From Actinomycetota bacterium (GTDB taxonomy: Bacteria > Actinomycetota > Actinomycetes > S36-B12), in contig RGQW01000016.1 of assembly GCA_010029945.1 (NCBI GenBank), positions 1-17,203 on the forward strand: a stretch of DNA of 17,203 nucleotides, written 5' to 3'. Numbering within the stretch: the first letter of the stretch is position 1; every line of letters starts with the position of its first letter. The notes under the pieces are model-generated. The model saw only the letters and a list, made by a program, of their open reading frames with translations, had not been told where the DNA came from and did not search any database. Shown here in pieces: positions 1 through 7,422 of the stretch. A program made the position numbers and the translations under genes.

Positions 1-1
1 C

Positions 2-526
2 GAGATCGAGGACACCTACGGACCGGTCGGTGTACTCGTCGCGAATGCGGGCATCACCAAAGACAACCTCGTGATGCGCATGAGTGACGAAGACATAGAC
101 GCCGTCGTGCAGACCAACTTGTCAGGCTCGATCCGACTGTGTCGGGGTGTTGCCCGGGGAATGATCCGAGCCAAAACGGGTCGGATCGTGCTGATCTCAT
201 CCGTGGTCGGCCTCCTGGGAAGTGCCGGGCAGGTGAACTACGCGGCGTCCAAGGCCGGCTTGGTCGGTGCTGCACGCTCCCTAGCTCGAGAACTAGGTTC
301 GCGAGGCATCACGGTGAACGTCGTGGCACCCGGGTTCGTCGAGACGGACATGACAGCTGAACTCGATGAAGGCCGACGCGATGAGATCCTCGGCGCGATT
401 CCTCTCGGGCGGTACGCTGCCGCGGACGAAGTAGCCGCTGTCGTGGAGTTTCTCGTCGGTCCAGATGCCGGATACATCACTGGATCGGTGATTCCGGTTG
501 ATGGCGGTCTCGGTATGGGGCATTAG
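2..526 (+). CDS. fabG: 3-oxoacyl-[acyl-carrier-protein] reductase FabG, 5' end missing
   Basis: Short-chain dehydrogenase/reductase that reduces 3-oxoacyl-ACP to 3-hydroxyacyl-ACP with NADPH in type II fatty acid synthesis, in the cytoplasm. The frame is open from base 2, so the N-terminal NADP-binding glycine motif lies outside the window. Visible SDR landmarks are the NAG motif (in VANAGITKDN), the catalytic Ser in LISSVVGLLGS, the catalytic Tyr and Lys in NYAASKAG, and the typical FabG C-terminus ending in GSVIPVDGGLGMGH. An internal ATG at base 71 is not the true start, because conserved FabG sequence precedes it. The stop codon overlaps the ribosome binding site of fabI, so the two genes are almost certainly co-transcribed and translationally linked, as in mycobacterial mabA-inhA. 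Family assignment is firm; paralogue identity rests on the fabI neighbour. Confidence 0.93.
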   Translation, partial: EIEDTYGPVGVLVANAGITKDNLVMRMSDEDIDAVVQTNLSGSIRLCRGVARGMIRAKTGRIVLISSVVGLLGSAGQVNYAASKAGLVGAARSLARELGSRGITVNVVAPGFVETDMTAELDEGRRDEILGAIPLGRYAAADEVAAVVEFLVGPDAGYITGSVIPVDGGLGMGH

Positions 527-530
527 GAGG
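525..530 (+). promoter_or_regulatory. Ribosome binding site AGGAGG of fabI, overlapping the fabG stop
   Basis: The sequence AGGAGG starts at the second base of the fabG TAG stop codon and sits five bases before the fabI ATG. This fixes the fabI start and suggests translational coupling. Confidence 0.85.
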
Positions 531-535
531 CGGCA

Positions 536-1303
536 ATGGGGTTGCTGACGGGAAAGACGGTGGTCGTCACCGGCGTTCTCACTGACCAATCGATCGCCTT
601 CCACATCGCGCGGCTCGCTCAGGAAGAGGGCGCGGACGTCATTCTGACGAGTTTCGGTCGGACGATGTCGTTGACACGACGATCTGCAACGCGGCTACCC
701 ACCGAGCCGCCCATCGTCGAGTTGGACGTGACCAACGATGACGATCTCGCGCAGTTTGCAGACCGGCTGGGGGAGCACTGCGAGACGGTAGACGGCCTGG
801 TGCATTCGATCGGTTTCGCGCCAGAGTCCGCGTTGGGGGGAAATTTCCTGCATACGTCGTGGTCGGACGTGGCTACCGCCATGCAGGTGAGTGCGTACTC
901 GCTGGCGTCTTTGACCATGGCAGCGAAGCCACGCATGACGTCCGGCGCGAGCGTGGTGGGCCTGGACTTCGACGCCTCTGTGGCGTGGCCCACCTACGAC
1001 TGGATGGGGGTCGCCAAGGCTGCGCTGGAGTCCACCGCTCGTTATCTCGCCCGCGATCTGGGACCGGAGGGTATTCGGGTGAATCTCGTGGCCGCTGGTC
1101 CGATTCGCACTATGGCGGCGAAGAGCATTCCCGGCTTCGACGAGTTCGAGAAGGTGTGGCAGGAGCGTGCACCGTTGGGGTGGGACCTCACCGACCCGGC
1201 TCCGGCCGCGCGTGCCTGCGTGGCGTTGTTGTCACCGTGGTTTGCGGCGACGACCGGAGAGATCGTGCACGTCGATGGAGGAGTGCACTCGCAAGGGGCC
1301 TAA
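536..1303 (+). CDS. fabI: Enoyl-[acyl-carrier-protein] reductase (NADH) FabI/InhA type
   Basis: Catalyses the last step of each fatty-acid elongation cycle, reducing the trans-2-enoyl-ACP double bond. The 255-residue length matches FabI enzymes of Streptomyces type; InhA is about 269. Seen in the sequence: the FabI-type N-terminus (GLLTGKTVVVTGVLTDQSIA), the HSIGF segment, the catalytic Tyr154 and Lys161 with FabI spacing (Y-x6-K, in YDWMGVAKAAL), and VNLVAAGPIRTMAAKSIPGF, which forms the substrate loop. The loop is shorter than in InhA, arguing for an ordinary FabI rather than the long-chain mycolate-specialised form. The ATG at 536 is preceded by a perfect AGGAGG at 525-530 that overlaps the fabG stop codon. 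It forms the end of the operon and converges on serB with only 28 bases between the stops. Confidence 0.95.
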   Translation: MGLLTGKTVVVTGVLTDQSIAFHIARLAQEEGADVILTSFGRTMSLTRRSATRLPTEPPIVELDVTNDDDLAQFADRLGEHCETVDGLVHSIGFAPESALGGNFLHTSWSDVATAMQVSAYSLASLTMAAKPRMTSGASVVGLDFDASVAWPTYDWMGVAKAALESTARYLARDLGPEGIRVNLVAAGPIRTMAAKSIPGFDEFEKVWQERAPLGWDLTDPAPAARACVALLSPWFAATTGEIVHVDGGVHSQGA

Positions 1304-1331
1304 AGTCGCGGCCGCCTGCCTGAGGCAACGA

Positions 1332-2582
1332 TTACGTGGGCCAATCACCCGTGGAGGTCGTCTCTGGTGCCGTAATTCCATCCAAGGAGTCGGCGCGTTC
1401 GATCTCATCGCGCGTGATCCCCATGAGGAACAACACAGAGTCCAAGTACGGAGCGGACACCGACGTATCGGCGACCGCTCGCGCGACTGGCTTGGCGTTG
1501 AAAGCGATACCCAAACCTGCTGCCTCCAGCATGTCGACGTCATTCGCGCCGTCGCCGATGGCGATGGTTCGATGCCGCGGAATACCGAAACGCACCGCAA
1601 GTTCCTCCAATACCTTGCGTTTGCCTGGTCGGTCGACGATGTCTCCGACCACCCGCCCTGTGAGGTAGCCACCGTCCACTTCCAACGTGTTGGCGCGAAT
1701 CTCCACAACACCGAGCTCGTTGGCCAGTGGTGAAATGACCTGGCCGAACCCTCCGGAGACAAAGGCGATCCGATACCCGAGACGATTCAAGGTCCGACAA
1801 AAGGTCCGCGCTCCCGGTGTTAGGCGGATCTGCTGCCTGACCGTGTCGAGAACAGATTCCGGCAAGCCTTCGAGAAGTGCCACGCGCTGGTGGAGCGACT
1901 CGGTGAAGTCGATCTCGCCCGCCATCGCCTGGGCGGTGACGGCTGCCACCTCGTCGTGTCGGCCAGATTGCGCCGCGAGGAGGTCGATGACTTCGTCTTG
2001 AATGACCGTCGAGTCCACGTCGAGAACGACCAGATATTGGCCTCGGGTGTGCAGGTGGCGTTCCTGAACCGCAACATCCACCGACAGGCTCGACGCTAGT
2101 TCGGCAAGTGGACGGCGAATGAAATCGGGTTCGGCTCCACGCCCTTCGAAGGCAACCGCGGTCACGGGATACTTGGCAATACGTCGAATACGGTCGATGT
2201 TGCCCCCGTTGTCGGCGATAACGTCCGTGATTTTCGCGATCGCTTCGGGCACCAATCGAGCAGACATCACCGTGACCTGGAAATGAGGAACGCCAAGATT
2301 GCGGGTCGAGGGGGCGGCCTTTTCCTCCATCGAGATCGTGCAGTCCATCGATGAGCGGTGAGCCATCTGCTCGATCGCCGGTCGCAGGCGCTCAAGGTCA
2401 GCTAACGCACCATCAACCGATGCTGCGATCGTCAATCGGTCTCGCATCACGATCTGGTCGACGTCCGTCACCGCAACAGCCTGCGCACTGCATGCAGTGA
2501 ACAGGTCTCGGGTGATACCGGGACGATCGCGCCCACTGAGAGTGACGAGCATCGTCGCGTGATTGTCGTGATGAGTAGTCAT
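1332..2582 (-). CDS. serB: Phosphoserine phosphatase SerB with tandem N-terminal ACT domains
   Basis: HAD-superfamily phosphatase that hydrolyses O-phospho-L-serine to L-serine, the last step of serine synthesis. At 416 residues it matches the long actinobacterial form (mycobacterial SerB2 is about 409). Residues 1-80 and 100-175 look like two ACT domains, which bind serine and mediate feedback in this family; the first carries the ACT-like LVTLSGRDRPGITRDLF. The HAD core begins near 184: motif I is LDVDSTV with nucleophile Asp188 and acid/base Asp190, motif II is the Ser of FVSGGFGQV, and motif III is GDGANDVDML, with a conserved Lys in RPGKRKV before it. The start ATG at 2582 gives the expected ACT N-terminus; only a weak GGGG precedes it. 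It is divergent from the ABC ATPase gene. Serine feeds glycine and one-carbon metabolism, which the gcv genes downstream also serve, but nothing shows shared control. Confidence 0.95.
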   Translation of the reverse strand: MTTHHDNHATMLVTLSGRDRPGITRDLFTACSAQAVAVTDVDQIVMRDRLTIAASVDGALADLERLRPAIEQMAHRSSMDCTISMEEKAAPSTRNLGVPHFQVTVMSARLVPEAIAKITDVIADNGGNIDRIRRIAKYPVTAVAFEGRGAEPDFIRRPLAELASSLSVDVAVQERHLHTRGQYLVVLDVDSTVIQDEVIDLLAAQSGRHDEVAAVTAQAMAGEIDFTESLHQRVALLEGLPESVLDTVRQQIRLTPGARTFCRTLNRLGYRIAFVSGGFGQVISPLANELGVVEIRANTLEVDGGYLTGRVVGDIVDRPGKRKVLEELAVRFGIPRHRTIAIGDGANDVDMLEAAGLGIAFNAKPVARAVADTSVSAPYLDSVLFLMGITRDEIERADSLDGITAPETTSTGDWPT

Positions 2583-2668
2583 CGGACCCCAACGGTACCG
2601 AGGTCAGGAGCCGGCTCGTGTGAACGACCTCGGGACACGACGTACGAGCATGACCACCAGAGACAACC

Positions 2669-2674
2669 TAGGGT
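2669..2674 (+). promoter_or_regulatory. Candidate -10 box TAGGGT of the ABC ATPase operon (leaderless start)
   Basis: TAGGGT fits the actinobacterial TANNNT -10 pattern and lies six bases before the GTG at 2681, so transcription would begin at or next to the start codon. No convincing -35 hexamer is seen. It lies in the 98-base divergent gap between serB and the ABC gene. On the other strand TACCGT (2597-2592) is a weaker -10 candidate for serB. Confidence 0.45.
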
Positions 2675-2680
2675 GTTCGT

Positions 2681-3466
2681 GTGCAGGTGATCGCTATGTC
2701 CAATGTCGGGGTTCGGCGTGGCGAATCCTGGCTCCTCAAGGACGTGAATTGGGTCGTTGACGAGGCGGACCGCTGGGTTGTTGTGGGCCCCAATGGTGCA
2801 GGCAAGACAACGGCGCTCACCATCGCCGCCACTCGGATGTTTCCAACGACGGGCGAAGTAGCAATACTCGGCGAGCGCCTCGGACGGGTGGACATCACCG
2901 ATCTGCGGCCGAGGGTTGGTTTCGCCAGCAGTGCTCTGCTTCGTGACATACCGATGCACGAAACGGCTGCCGATGTGGTGATGACGTCGGCCTACGGGGT
3001 GACCGGACGGTGGCGAGAGGCCTATGAAGCCGAAGATAGGGAACGTGCCCATCGCCTGCTCGAGGAGTGGGGTGCGGCGTCCTACGCCGCTCGGCCCTTT
3101 GCGTCGCTGTCGGAGGGAGAACGCAAGCGGGTACTCATCGCGCGCGCATTGATGAGCGACCCGGAACTGCTCCTCCTTGATGAGCCCGGTGCGGGCCTCG
3201 ACCTGGCCGGACGTGAGGAATTGGTGAGCATGCTGGCTGATTTTGCTCGGCGGCCGCAGTCACCAAGTCTGGTGTTGGTCACCCATCACCTGGAGGAGAT
3301 TCCTCCAGGAATCACGCATGCGCTCTTGTTGGGGCAGGGTCAGATGATCGCGGCCGGGCCGCTGGAGGTGACTATGACCGATGATCTCGTCAGTCGCACC
3401 TTCGGGATGAGGTTCGACGTGCGGCGGATCGGCGAACGTTGGAGTGCGGTGATGAGGCAGTCATGA
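2681..3466 (+). CDS. ABC-type ATP-binding protein without a linked transmembrane partner
   Basis: A 261-residue stand-alone ABC ATPase. Walker A is GPNGAGKTT (36-44), the signature is LSEGE (143-147, Glu in place of the usual Gly at position three), Walker B is LLLLDE (163-168), the D-loop region is GAGLDLAGRE, and the switch His is His202 in VTHH. The usual Q-loop glutamine is not obvious: the region near residue 80 reads RVGFASSALLRDI. The GTG at 2681 is chosen because it lies six bases after a TAGGGT -10-like box; an in-frame ATG at 2696 is an alternative. It overlaps the photolyase gene by an ATGA. A similar lone ATPase sits next to serB2 in M. tuberculosis (Rv3041c, from memory). No permease with a classical ABC fold is nearby, so transport is unproven; a soluble regulatory or repair-linked role is equally possible. 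Confidence 0.85.
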   Translation: MQVIAMSNVGVRRGESWLLKDVNWVVDEADRWVVVGPNGAGKTTALTIAATRMFPTTGEVAILGERLGRVDITDLRPRVGFASSALLRDIPMHETAADVVMTSAYGVTGRWREAYEAEDRERAHRLLEEWGAASYAARPFASLSEGERKRVLIARALMSDPELLLLDEPGAGLDLAGREELVSMLADFARRPQSPSLVLVTHHLEEIPPGITHALLLGQGQMIAAGPLEVTMTDDLVSRTFGMRFDVRRIGERWSAVMRQS

Positions 3467-4959
3467 CGGACGACACCGGAACTACCCGTTGGTTGTTCGC
3501 CGATCAGCTAGGACCGCACTTCGATGACGGCGGGCCACTGCTCCTGATCGAGGCTCGTTCGGTATTCGAGCGCCGGACCTACCATCGGCAAAAGGCCCAC
3601 TTGATACTCAGCGCACTGCACCATCGTGCAGCGGACGATCCCGAGCGGGTCACCCTTATTCGATCCCGGACCTACGCCGAGGGCGTTGCCACGTATCGGG
3701 AATCGAGTGATCGGGATCTCGACGCCATCGCCGCAACATCCCGTCCGGCGCGGCGACTGGTCGAAAGGCTCGGCCTGTCCACGATCCACCCGGAACGTGG
3801 ATGGTTCACGACACCCGGAGAGTTTCAGGCCTGGGTGACCGGTCGCGGGGACAAGCGATTGTTGATGGAGGACTGGTACCGGGGGGTTCGATCCCGACAC
3901 GCCGTCCTCATGGCCGACGGTAAGCCGGAGGGTGGGAAGTGGAATTTTGACCACGACAACCGGCTCCCTCCGCCCAAGGGGGAAACCCACCTGCCAGTGC
4001 CAACGCCCTGGCAGCCGGTGGAAGACGACATTGACGCCCAGGTCCGGCAGCAACTCGATGAGTGGGAAGCCCAGGGCATTCGCTTCCTCGGTCATGACGG
4101 TCCGCGACGCTTCGCCGTCACCAGGAGCGAAGCCGAAGCCGCGCTCGATGATTTCCTGGACAACCGACTCACCCTCTTCGGTCCCTACGAAGACGCCGTC
4201 CTGTGGCGGGATCCCTTCATGGCGCACTCGCTCCTCTCCGTGCCGTTGAACCTCGGGCTGCTCCATCCGGCCGAGGTAGTGGCCCGGGCTGAAGAACGAT
4301 GGCGAGCGGACCAGGCGACCCTGGCCAGTGTCGAGGGACTCATCCGTCAGATCATCGGATGGCGGGAGTATGTCTGGCACCTGTATTGGCATCTCGGGGA
4401 GTCCTACGAACTCCGTAATGAGCTCGATAACACTGTTGAGCCACCGACTTGGTTTCTTGAGGCATCGGTGGAAGAAGTGGATGCTGCGTGCTTGCGGCAC
4501 TCGCTTGGGTACGTACGGGATCTGGGCTACTCCCACCACATCGTTCGCTTGATGGTGCTGAGCAACTGGGCTCTCCAGCGCGGATACTCACCGCAGGTGA
4601 TGAACGACTGGTTTCGCCGCGCCTTCGTCGACGGATACCCGTGGGTGATGACGGCCAATGTCATCGGCATGGGTTTGTATGCCGACGGAGGCGAGATGGC
4701 GACCAAGCCGTATGTGTCCGGTGGGGCGTATCTGAAGCGGATGACGGACTTCTGTGGTGACTGTGTGTACGACCCGAAGCTTCGGGTGGGGGAGAAGGCA
4801 TGCCCCTTCACGGCCGGCTACTGGGCATTCCTGGACGGTAAGCGGGAGCTATTGCAGGGAAATCACCGACTCGCCACCGCCTTTCGAACCCTCGACAAGC
4901 TCGCCGATCGCGCTGCATTGGTGGAGCAGGAACGTCTGCGCGGGCATTCGGCTCCGTGA
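3463..4959 (+). CDS. 4Fe-4S prokaryotic (6-4) photolyase / cryptochrome (FeS-BCP family, PhrB-like)
   Basis: Flavoprotein predicted to repair UV-induced (6-4) pyrimidine photoproducts using light, or to act as a bacterial cryptochrome. The 498-residue length agrees with Agrobacterium PhrB (about 507). Residues 8-130 form the N-terminal antenna-binding domain (WLFADQLGPHF start); the C-terminal half is the helical FAD domain with REYVWHLYW near 300 and a WVMTANVIGMGLYADGG segment. Four cysteines, Cys343, Cys431, Cys434 and Cys447, have exactly the 88-3-13 spacing of the PhrB cluster ligands, strongly supporting an iron-sulfur cluster. The ATG at 3463 overlaps the ABC stop (ATGA) and has GAGG at 3454-3457; an upstream in-frame TTG at 3439 is less likely. 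The stop overlaps the start of the TSUP gene. Photolyase versus signalling cannot be decided from sequence. Confidence 0.93.
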   Translation: MTDDTGTTRWLFADQLGPHFDDGGPLLLIEARSVFERRTYHRQKAHLILSALHHRAADDPERVTLIRSRTYAEGVATYRESSDRDLDAIAATSRPARRLVERLGLSTIHPERGWFTTPGEFQAWVTGRGDKRLLMEDWYRGVRSRHAVLMADGKPEGGKWNFDHDNRLPPPKGETHLPVPTPWQPVEDDIDAQVRQQLDEWEAQGIRFLGHDGPRRFAVTRSEAEAALDDFLDNRLTLFGPYEDAVLWRDPFMAHSLLSVPLNLGLLHPAEVVARAEERWRADQATLASVEGLIRQIIGWREYVWHLYWHLGESYELRNELDNTVEPPTWFLEASVEEVDAACLRHSLGYVRDLGYSHHIVRLMVLSNWALQRGYSPQVMNDWFRRAFVDGYPWVMTANVIGMGLYADGGEMATKPYVSGGAYLKRMTDFCGDCVYDPKLRVGEKACPFTAGYWAFLDGKRELLQGNHRLATAFRTLDKLADRAALVEQERLRGHSAP

Positions 4960-5726
4960 TGGATACCTGGATAGCTGTTCTCGCCTTGGTTGCTGCCGGT
5001 GCGGTGGCCGGTGCCATCAACGGCGTGGTGGGCTCGGGAACCCTCGTCACCTTCAGCACGTTGCTGGCGGTGGGTGTTCCACCAGTTGCGGCGAATGGAA
5101 CAAACACCACGGGTCTGTTTCCCGGAAGTTTCGCCTCGGCCTACGCATATCGGCGCGAGCTGCGCGATCGCCTGAGGGCTCTTCGATTTCCCATCATCGC
5201 CACCACGATCGGTGCCGCGATCGGCGCGCTGTTGGTTGTGGCGCTGCCGGAGGAAGTCTTTGCCTCGGTCGTTCCGTGGTTGATCGCTGCCGCCACGGTG
5301 ATGGTTGCTGTGCAGCCCTTGCGCGCACGGCTCCGGGCCCGCCGGGGAGCGGTATCTGAGCCGGTGCAAACAACCCAGCCACGGCGGCTGTGGCCATGGA
5401 CGGGAGCGGTGGGGGTGTACGGCGGATACTTCGGCGCTGCCCAGGGAATCGTGCTGATGGCGATTCTCACGTGGATCTATGACGCCCGCGTCCAGTACAG
5501 CAACGCGGCAAAGAACCTTCTGGCGTCTGTCGCCAATGTGGTGGCGGCGGTGGTGTTCGCCTTCTCCGGTTACGTGGTGTGGCCTGCCGCCCTTGTACTC
5601 ATGGTCAGTTCCACCGCCGGCGGATACCTCGGCGGACGCTGGGCGAGGCGCATGCCAGAGGTGGTCCTTCGTGGGATGGTTGTGGCCGTGGGGATCGTGG
5701 CGACCACTGTTCTCGTCATTCGATAG
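4956..5726 (+). CDS. TSUP-family (TauE/SafE) membrane permease
   Basis: Integral membrane protein of the TauE/SafE/TSUP family, whose members export or import sulfite, sulfonates or other small anions; the substrate cannot be read from sequence. The 256 residues form about eight hydrophobic segments in two similar halves. Family marks are the first-helix AGAINGVVGSGTLVTFSTLL followed by GVPPVAANGTNTTGLFPG, and the second-half repeat GGYFGAAQGIVLMAIL. Start choice: GTG at 4956 overlaps the photolyase stop (GTGATG), and the ATG at 4959 directly follows, so either may be used. Together with the two upstream overlaps this indicates a three-gene transcript. The next gene begins 60 bases later with its own ribosome binding site. 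Confidence 0.88.
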   Translation: MMDTWIAVLALVAAGAVAGAINGVVGSGTLVTFSTLLAVGVPPVAANGTNTTGLFPGSFASAYAYRRELRDRLRALRFPIIATTIGAAIGALLVVALPEEVFASVVPWLIAAATVMVAVQPLRARLRARRGAVSEPVQTTQPRRLWPWTGAVGVYGGYFGAAQGIVLMAILTWIYDARVQYSNAAKNLLASVANVVAAVVFAFSGYVVWPAALVLMVSSTAGGYLGGRWARRMPEVVLRGMVVAVGIVATTVLVIR

Positions 5727-5785
5727 CCGAATCAACCCGGCGATGCGGTGGCTGCGACATAGTGGATCGCAGTCAGGGAGGATCG

Positions 5786-6409
5786 ATGGCGACGGCCGAT
5801 AGTGGGCACACTCCTGAGATCCCCGATGCCGAGGCTGCGCCGGCGTCAAACGAGCCGTGGAATGTCTGGACCGTGCCCAATCTCGTCAGCCTTCTCCGGT
5901 TGTGCGGCATCCCTCTGTTTTTGTGGTTGGTTCTGGTCCAAGAGGCCGACCTCGTTGCGTTCGTCGTGCTCGTTCTCGCGGGAGCGTCGGACTGGGTCGA
6001 CGGATACCTTGCTCGACGGTTGGACCAGCGCAGTCGACTTGGCGTGTTGTTGGACCCGGCTGTGGACCGGCTCTACATTCTCGCGACGCTGGTCGGGTTG
6101 GCGCTGCGGGACGTCATCGGATGGTGGCTCGTGGTGATTCTTGTATCTCGCGACGTCTTCTTGCTCGTGCTGCTGCCACTGTTGCGACGTTCGGGCCGGA
6201 TTGCATTGCCGGTCACCTACGTGGGCAAGACCGCAACGTTCGCCTTGTTCTGGGGGTTCCCCGTGCTCCTCCTGGGATCCCTACCCGGCGCGTGGGGTGC
6301 CACCTTGTCGATCATCGGGTGGGCCTTCGCCCTGTGGGGCACCTTCCTGTATTGGTGGGCGGGAGTCCGCTACGCCCGCGACATGATCGCCAGCGGTCGC
6401 GCTAGGTAG
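5786..6409 (+). CDS. CDP-alcohol phosphatidyltransferase family membrane protein
   Basis: Membrane enzyme that transfers a phosphatidyl group from CDP-diacylglycerol to an alcohol acceptor, releasing CMP, in phospholipid synthesis. The 207-residue product carries the complete signature: Asp69, Asp72-Gly73, Ala76-Arg77, Gly86, Asp90 and Asp94 (within DWVDGYLARRLD and GVLLDPAVDR), with the exact DG-x2-AR-x8-G-x3-D-x3-D spacing. About 25 polar N-terminal residues precede the first membrane helix, then several hydrophobic stretches follow. The ATG at 5786 has AGGGAGG at 5776-5782; longer upstream in-frame extensions overlap the TSUP gene and are not credible. The acceptor is unknown. In M. tuberculosis a homologue called pgsA2 lies a few genes upstream of gcvH (from memory), which supports conserved context but not a proven substrate. 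Confidence 0.9.
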   Translation: MATADSGHTPEIPDAEAAPASNEPWNVWTVPNLVSLLRLCGIPLFLWLVLVQEADLVAFVVLVLAGASDWVDGYLARRLDQRSRLGVLLDPAVDRLYILATLVGLALRDVIGWWLVVILVSRDVFLLVLLPLLRRSGRIALPVTYVGKTATFALFWGFPVLLLGSLPGAWGATLSIIGWAFALWGTFLYWWAGVRYARDMIASGRAR

Positions 6410-6412
6410 GCT
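6407..6412 (+). promoter_or_regulatory. Candidate -10 box TAGGCT before gcvH
   Basis: TAGGCT overlaps the stop codon of the phosphatidyltransferase gene and fits the TANNNT -10 pattern. It would give a leader of about 50 bases before gcvH. The same hexamer recurs over the gcvH stop (6861) and before argG (13029). No clear -35 hexamer was found. Confidence 0.3.
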
Positions 6413-6467
6413 CGTAGAGTCGGCGAGAGTGACATCCACATGGTCGATTTCGATAGGGGAGGGCCCG

Positions 6468-6863
6468 ATGATTCCTGAAGACGCTCAGTACACCGAGGAG
6501 CACGAATGGGTCCGCGCTGGAGAGGGCAGCATCGTGACGGTGGGTATCACCCATTACGCCCAAGAGGCTCTCGGAGACATCGTGTTCGTCTCGCTGCCGC
6601 GTGTGGGCGACGCTGTCGAGGCGGGTCAATCCTGCGGTGAGGTGGAGTCGACCAAGAGCGTCAGCGAGCTCTACGCCCCGATGACCGGTGAAGTGGTGGA
6701 GGTAAATGCGGGGGTCGACGACGTCCCTGAGACCATCAACTCCGATCCCTACGGGGAAGGCTGGCTGTTTCGGATCGACTGCGGTGACGAGGCGGAGCGA
6801 AACAGGCAGCTCGAGGGCCTCATGTCGGCGCGTGAGTACGAGGGTTTGACCGGCGGGGCCTAG
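6468..6863 (+). CDS. gcvH: Glycine cleavage system H protein (lipoyl carrier)
   Basis: Small lipoylated protein that carries the aminomethyl group between the P, T and L proteins of the glycine cleavage complex. The 131-residue length matches the family. The lipoyl attachment site is Lys63 in GEVESTKSVSELYAP, preceded by the typical N-terminus (YTEEHEWV) and GITHYAQEALGDIVFVSLP, and followed by NSDPYGEGWLFRI. The ATG at 6468 is chosen because GGGGAGGG (6456-6463) stands just before it; an upstream in-frame ATG at 6429 would add 13 unconserved residues. gcvT is not in this window. gcvP lies four genes downstream in the same direction and is internally damaged. The H protein itself looks intact. 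Confidence 0.96.
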   Translation: MIPEDAQYTEEHEWVRAGEGSIVTVGITHYAQEALGDIVFVSLPRVGDAVEAGQSCGEVESTKSVSELYAPMTGEVVEVNAGVDDVPETINSDPYGEGWLFRIDCGDEAERNRQLEGLMSAREYEGLTGGA

Positions 6864-6866
6864 GCT
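6861..6866 (+). promoter_or_regulatory. Candidate -10 box TAGGCT before the FHA gene
   Basis: TAGGCT coincides with the gcvH stop codon and matches the TANNNT -10 pattern. It would start a transcript about 37 bases upstream of the FHA gene. There is no good -35 match at normal spacing, so this is tentative. Confidence 0.3.
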
Positions 6867-6909
6867 AGAAGACGCAGGGGAGTACACGCCGGCCGCGAAG
6901 GGAGCCACG

Positions 6910-7422
6910 ATGAACTGTCGTTCGTGCGGCAAGCCCGTGCACATAGAGGACCGGTTCTGCGCGGCGTGCGGAAGCCCGGTCGACGCTCAAGTGGACGGCG
7001 ATATGGAAGCCACCGGGGCGATCTCGGCCATCTCCGGACCACCAGGCCCAACCACCGGCACTGGACCCGCTGCGGCCCTCGGCACCGGCATTCACCGCGA
7101 GCTACCGTCGGGTTCAGCGCTGTTGATCGTGCACCGAGGCCCGTCCGAAGGCAGTGAATTTCTCCTACCCGCCGATGCGGACATCGTCGGTGTGGGGCGG
7201 TCCCCGGAGTCGGAAGTGTTCTTGGACGACGTGACCGTCAGCCGTCGTCATGCCGAGTTTCGACGTGGGTCCGAGGGGTGGAGTGTTCGCGACGTGGGCA
7301 GCCTCAACGGCACGTACGTCAACAGGGTCCGGGTAGACGACCAGAGTCTCAAAGGTGGAGACGAAGTGCAGATCGGGAAGTTTCGTTTCGTCTTCTTGGT
7401 AGGCGTAGAGCCCGGAACATGA
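6910..7422 (+). CDS. FHA-domain protein of GarA/OdhI type with an N-terminal zinc ribbon
   Basis: A 170-residue protein. Residues 1-22 form a probable zinc ribbon with Cys3, Cys6, Cys17 and Cys20. A flexible Gly/Pro/Thr-rich linker (about 30-70) follows, then an FHA domain (about 72-165) closely resembling GarA/OdhI: LPSGSALLIVHRGP, FLDDVTVSRRHAEF, GSLNGTYVNRV and DEVQIGKFRFVFL. The phosphothreonine-binding residues Arg97, Ser111, His114 and Asn133 are present. In GarA/OdhI the FHA domain binds and inhibits 2-oxoglutarate dehydrogenase until Ser/Thr kinases phosphorylate an N-terminal ETTS motif. That motif is not seen here; MEATGAIS at about 31-38 offers only one threonine. The ATG at 6910 has AAGGGAG just upstream. 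The position between gcvH and an FtsR-type regulator matches the garA locus. Family and context are firm; whether it works by the same phospho-switch is uncertain. Confidence 0.9.
   Translation: MNCRSCGKPVHIEDRFCAACGSPVDAQVDGDMEATGAISAISGPPGPTTGTGPAAALGTGIHRELPSGSALLIVHRGPSEGSEFLLPADADIVGVGRSPESEVFLDDVTVSRRHAEFRRGSEGWSVRDVGSLNGTYVNRVRVDDQSLKGGDEVQIGKFRFVFLVGVEPGT

Noticed and set aside
1304..1331. TGCC-TGA-GGCA (1317-1327) as a terminator between fabI and serB
   Set aside because: Only a four-base stem with a three-base loop and no T-run; too weak to call.
3508..4539. A 343-codon minus-strand reading frame opposite the photolyase gene
   Set aside because: It is the antisense of a strongly conserved gene and shows no recognisable protein motif; long antisense frames are expected in GC-rich DNA.
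4863..5849. A 328-codon minus-strand reading frame opposite the photolyase end and TSUP gene
   Set aside because: Low-complexity His/Arg/Gly-rich translation without motifs, antisense to two overlapping real genes.
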